Source: JBGPMO01 sp041487075 (lineage in GTDB: Bacteria > Patescibacteriota > Minisyncoccia > UBA6257 > 1-14-0-10-40-38). Taken from it: a DNA stretch of 7,492 nucleotides. The translations under genes and the position numbers were made by a program. Positions within the stretch are counted from its first letter, which is position 1. The number at the start of each line of letters is the position of its first letter. Of this stretch, positions 4,127 to 7,492 are shown one piece after another. The stretch lies in the NCBI GenBank assembly GCA_041487075.1, contig JBGPMO010000035.1, forward strand, positions 1 to 7,492, written 5' to 3'. The notes beneath the pieces were generated by a model. That model worked only from the letters and a program-made list of their open reading frames with translations. It was not told where the DNA came from and made no database searches.

Positions 4127-7100
4127 TTAACTCGCAACCTCTGAAGGAGTAGCGTCCCCTATCTTCGCCCCCGCCTCTTTACCTATTTCGTCAGGAGCCG
4201 ATCCCGGTATTTTCCGATAGCCGGTACCCGCCGGAATAAGTCGGCCAATAATAACATTTTCCTTAAGTCCTCGAAGTTTATCCATCTTCCCTTCAACAGC
4301 GGCATTAATAAGCACACGCGCGGTCTCCATAAAGGAAGCGGCTGAAAGGAAACTTTCAGTTGAGAGAGCAACTTTGGTAATGCCAAGCAGCAGTTGCGCC
4401 GCTTTTGCAGGCGCCTTCCCCGCCCGCTTCAGCGTTCGATTCGTTTCAAGGAATAAAGATTTTTCGACGACATCGCCACGGACAAATTCACTGTCGCCCG
4501 GATCAAGAACTTTCACCCGCGAAAACATCTGCCGGATAATGACCTCAATATGCTTATTGTTGATTGCCGCGCCCTCCGAAAGATAAATCTTCTGCACCTC
4601 GTTTAAGATACAGCGTTCCACCGCACGAACGCCCTTCAGACGGAACAATTCACGAAGATCAAGCGAACCTTCAGAAAGCTGCGCGCCCTGTTCGACGTGG
4701 TCACCCACTTTCACGTTAAGCCATGCTGAACGCGGGATCGGATATTCAATAATCTTTTCCTTTTTCCCTTTTCCCGCGAGACTCACCTTTACCACTTTCA
4801 ACGTGCCCCGCTCCTCAACGCCGATAACCTCTCCCTCTTCATCAACAAGAAACGCCTTTCCTTTCGGCGTGCGCGCCTCAAAAATTTCCTCGATCCTCGG
4901 AAGGCCATGAGTAATGTCCACGCCAGCAATGCCTCCGAAGTGGAATGTTCTCATGGTAAGCTGAGTGCCCGGTTCGCCAATCGATTGTGCCGCAACAACG
5001 CCTACTGCCTCACCGAGTTTAATCGGCTGGTTATTGCCCAAATCATACCCATAGCACTTTGAACAAATACCGTAGAGCGTCTTACAGATAATCGGCGAAC
5101 GAAGTTTTACGGATTCAATGAGGTCGTTGGCTTCAATCATATCTGCCATCTGCCGATTGATGATTTCACCCGCACGGATGAGTATTTTGTTTCCTCCTTT
5201 GACATCTTCAAGGACGGTCCGCGAGAAAAGACGGTTTGCAAATGCATGCCCAAATTCAAGGCCATCCTTTCGTAATACTTCAATCCCCTCCTTGGTTCGG
5301 CAATTTTCTTCGCGGATGATAATGTCTTGCGATACATCCACGAGCCGGCGGGTGAGATAACCAGCTTGAGCGGTTTTCAAAGCAGTATCCGTGAGGCCTT
5401 TGCGTGAACCGTGCGTAGAGATGAAATATTCAAGCACATTGAATCCTTCCTTATAAGAAGACAGGACAGGAAGCTCTATCGTCTCACCTTGTGGGTTTTG
5501 CACGAGTCCCTTCATACCCATCATCTGCGCTGGCTGTGACCATGACCCTCGAGCTCCAGAGTCGATAATGGCATAGACCGAACTGTAAGGATCAAGCGTT
5601 TTAGGGACTAACTCTTTAAGACGTTCTCCTGCCTTTTTCCAAATTTCGATGATGCGCTCACGCCGTTCCTCATTCGTTAAAAACCCTCCTTCGAACTGGC
5701 TCGCGATGGTCGCTGCCTCTCCTTCAGCCGCGCGAAGAATCCCTCCCTTCTCCGGAGGCACGCGTAAATCATCCATGCCCCAGGAAACGCCCGAAACAGT
5801 CGCATATTCGAATCCAATATGTTTCACCGCATCAAGGTAAATTTTCGACTGCTCGGCGCCGTAGGTATTAATGATTCTTCCCACCAGCTTTGAAAGCTCC
5901 TTTTTATTGATTAAACGGTTCACGAATTCGAACCCTGCAGGGAATGCTTCATTAAAGATGAGGCGGCCCAGAGTGGTTTCTAATTTTTCTTCTGGGGTTA
6001 CGATTTTTATGAACGCGTTAATCTCAATAATGCCATGCTCGTATGCCATCCGCGCCTCGATCGGGCTCGAAAACATTTTACCGGTACCTAGGGCACCTTC
6101 TTTTACCTTTGTGAGAAAATAACAGCCAAGCACTATGTCTTGAGTCGGCGAAACAATCGGGTCACCAGTCGCCGGTTTCAAAAGATTGACGCCAGAGAGC
6201 ATGAGCTCGCGCGCTTCTATTTGCGCCTCGGCAGAAAGGGGAAGATGCACGGCCATCTGATCGCCATCGAAGTCAGCATTAAAAGCCGTACACACTAAGG
6301 GCGGGATCTGGATGGCAAGATCTTCGGTCAAAAGCGGCCTGAACGCCTGAACGCCCAATCGATGAAGCGTAGGAGCACGATTCAAAAGGACATGCCGATT
6401 CTGAATCACCTCTTCTAAAATCGCCCACACTTCCGGTGACGCCTGCTCAATCAAACGGTTCGAATTGCGAATATTGTGCGCGAGTCCCCGCTCAATAATT
6501 TTTTGGATGACGAATGGCTTAAAAAGTTCAAGCGCCATCTTTTTCGGCAGGCCGCACTCGTCAAGGCGAAGATGGGGGCCAACTACGATAACGGATCGGC
6601 CCGAGTAATCAACGCGTTTGCCGAGAAGATTTTGCCTAAAGCGGCCCTGCTTCCCTTTCAAATAATCAGCAAGTGAACGGAGCGGCCGGCGCTGGCTCGA
6701 AAGCTGCTGGGTGCCCATACGGGCGGAATTATCAATTAAAGCATCAACTGCCTCCTGGAGCATACGCTTCTCGTTCGTCACAATAACCTCAGGCGCCTTC
6801 AGCTCCATGAGTTTCTTTAATCGGTTATTTCGGTTAATAACGCGGCGATAGAGATCATTCAAATCAGAAGTCGCATAACGGCCTCCATCTAAGGCAACCA
6901 TCGGGCGGAGATCGGGCGGAAGTACCGGCAACACCGTCAGAACCATCCACTCGGGTCGAAGCCCGCTCTTTAAAAACGATTTGGTAAGCTTCAGGCGCCG
7001 GAGCATCCGCGTTTCTTTGAGCGTATCCCGCGATGTCTCAAGCTCCTTCTCAACCTCTTTCACTAATTTTGCCAAATCAATCGCGGTCAAAATCTTCATG

Positions 7101-7492
7101 ATAGCTTCGGCTCCGCTCCCCGCCTCAAAAACATCGCCGAATCGTTTTGCTAAACTGTGATACTCCGCCTCCGAAAGAATTTGCCCGACGCGGAGCTCTT
7201 CTAATGTTTTTTTTGTTTCCGTTGCCGCTGCTTTCAAGTCTTCTATTTTTACCCCTTCTTCTTCGGCAGTTTTTTTCCGGGTTTTCAACTCACGGCTCAG
7301 TTCAGTTAAAATGCGCTCACGATTTTCTTCATTAATTGAAGTCACAATATACGCGGCGTAATACACGACGCGTTCAAGTTTTGAAAGCGGCACATTCAAA
7401 AAAAGACTGATTTTCGATGGGACGCTCCGGAAAAACCAAATATGAGCAACGGGCGCAGCGAGCTTAATATGTCCCATGCGCTCGCGCCGGAC
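4127..7492 (-). CDS. rpoC: DNA-directed RNA polymerase subunit beta' (5' end outside the window)
   Basis: The catalytic clamp subunit of RNA polymerase. The reading frame stays open to the window edge: five codons upstream of the first Met at 7477 give VRRER, which continues into MGHIKLAAPVAHIWF exactly as in other RpoC proteins, so 7477 is not the start and the N-terminal zinc ribbon lies outside. About 1,121 residues are present. Landmarks: switch 2 RQNLLGKRVDYSGRS (about 6590-6635), catalytic Mg2+ loop NADFDGDQMA (6251-6280), bridge helix around STHGSRKGLTDTALKTAQAG (about 5340-5430), the second zinc site (Cys near 5300, 5085, 5064 and 5055), trigger-loop region TMRTFHFGG (about 4930-4960) and the C-terminal IIGRLIPAGTGYRK. 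FHFGG runs straight into VDITHGLPRIEEIFEAR, so the large SI3 insertion of E. coli is absent. Ends TAA. rpsF follows at 48 bases, rather than the common rpsL-rpsG genes. Confidence 0.98.
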   Translation of the reverse strand, partial: VRRERMGHIKLAAPVAHIWFFRSVPSKISLFLNVPLSKLERVVYYAAYIVTSINEENRERILTELSRELKTRKKTAEEEGVKIEDLKAAATETKKTLEELRVGQILSEAEYHSLAKRFGDVFEAGSGAEAIMKILTAIDLAKLVKEVEKELETSRDTLKETRMLRRLKLTKSFLKSGLRPEWMVLTVLPVLPPDLRPMVALDGGRYATSDLNDLYRRVINRNNRLKKLMELKAPEVIVTNEKRMLQEAVDALIDNSARMGTQQLSSQRRPLRSLADYLKGKQGRFRQNLLGKRVDYSGRSVIVVGPHLRLDECGLPKKMALELFKPFVIQKIIERGLAHNIRNSNRLIEQASPEVWAILEEVIQNRHVLLNRAPTLHRLGVQAFRPLLTEDLAIQIPPLVCTAFNADFDGDQMAVHLPLSAEAQIEARELMLSGVNLLKPATGDPIVSPTQDIVLGCYFLTKVKEGALGTGKMFSSPIEARMAYEHGIIEINAFIKIVTPEEKLETTLGRLIFNEAFPAGFEFVNRLINKKELSKLVGRIINTYGAEQSKIYLDAVKHIGFEYATVSGVSWGMDDLRVPPEKGGILRAAEGEAATIASQFEGGFLTNEERRERIIEIWKKAGERLKELVPKTLDPYSSVYAIIDSGARGSWSQPAQMMGMKGLVQNPQGETIELPVLSSYKEGFNVLEYFISTHGSRKGLTDTALKTAQAGYLTRRLVDVSQDIIIREENCRTKEGIEVLRKDGLEFGHAFANRLFSRTVLEDVKGGNKILIRAGEIINRQMADMIEANDLIESVKLRSPIICKTLYGICSKCYGYDLGNNQPIKLGEAVGVVAAQSIGEPGTQLTMRTFHFGGIAGVDITHGLPRIEEIFEARTPKGKAFLVDEEGEVIGVEERGTLKVVKVSLAGKGKKEKIIEYPIPRSAWLNVKVGDHVEQGAQLSEGSLDLRELFRLKGVRAVERCILNEVQKIYLSEGAAINNKHIEVIIRQMFSRVKVLDPGDSEFVRGDVVEKSLFLETNRTLKRAGKAPAKAAQLLLGITKVALSTESFLSAASFMETARVLINAAVEGKMDKLRGLKENVIIGRLIPAGTGYRKIPGSAPDEIGKEAGAKIGDATPSEVAS

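Noticed and set aside
7475..7477. ATG at 7477 as the start of rpoC
   Set aside because: The frame is open to the window edge, and the upstream codons encode VRRER, which directly precedes MGHI in RpoC proteins.

Overview
The window reads as a compact stretch of a streamlined bacterial genome, most likely from the Candidate Phyla Radiation and probably Parcubacteria-like. This is inferred from gene content, short proteins, a zinc-type S18 with no L9 gene after it, a UppS active-site variant (IIPDGNRRWA), tight spacing and the absence of clear Shine-Dalgarno motifs. UGA serves as a stop codon (sod, PAP2 gene) and is not read in frame, which argues against the UGA-recoded Gracilibacteria and Absconditabacteria. 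No sequence search was possible, so the placement is an inference.

Layout. On the plus strand, bases 10-1185 hold a two-gene oxidative-stress cassette: a typical 2-Cys peroxiredoxin (AhpC type) followed 33 bases later by an Fe/Mn-family superoxide dismutase. A strong hairpin with a T-run at 1192-1222 follows. It has the form of a bidirectional terminator and could serve both converging transcripts. Everything from 7492 down to 1322 is one co-directional minus-strand block: rpoC (5' end outside the window), rpsF, ssb, rpsR, a PAP2-family membrane phosphatase, and a fusion of an acylphosphatase domain to undecaprenyl diphosphate synthase. Gaps are 48, 43, 13 and 17 bases, and the last pair overlaps by 4 bases (ATGA). 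Transcription and translation genes (RpoC, S6, S18), replication and repair (SSB) and lipid-carrier genes (UppS plus a candidate undecaprenyl-PP phosphatase) are therefore chained together.

The most unusual signal is not a gene. Four short arrays with a strict 7-base period occur at 582-609, 861-895, 1281-1315 and 3630-3657. Each unit has a near-constant 5-base core of general form R-C-W-W-N followed by two variable bases. The core differs between arrays (ACTTA/ACTAA, ACAAC, ACTTA to GCTAG, ACAAT), and C is invariant at position 2 in all 18 units. Two arrays fill most of an intercistronic spacer, one sits at the 3' end of the acylphosphatase-UppS gene, and one lies inside the superoxide dismutase gene, where it encodes a Thr/Asn/Gln-rich linker. 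I do not recognise a named element with this design in such genomes. The closest precedent I know is the 7-bp short tandem repeats of heterocystous cyanobacteria.
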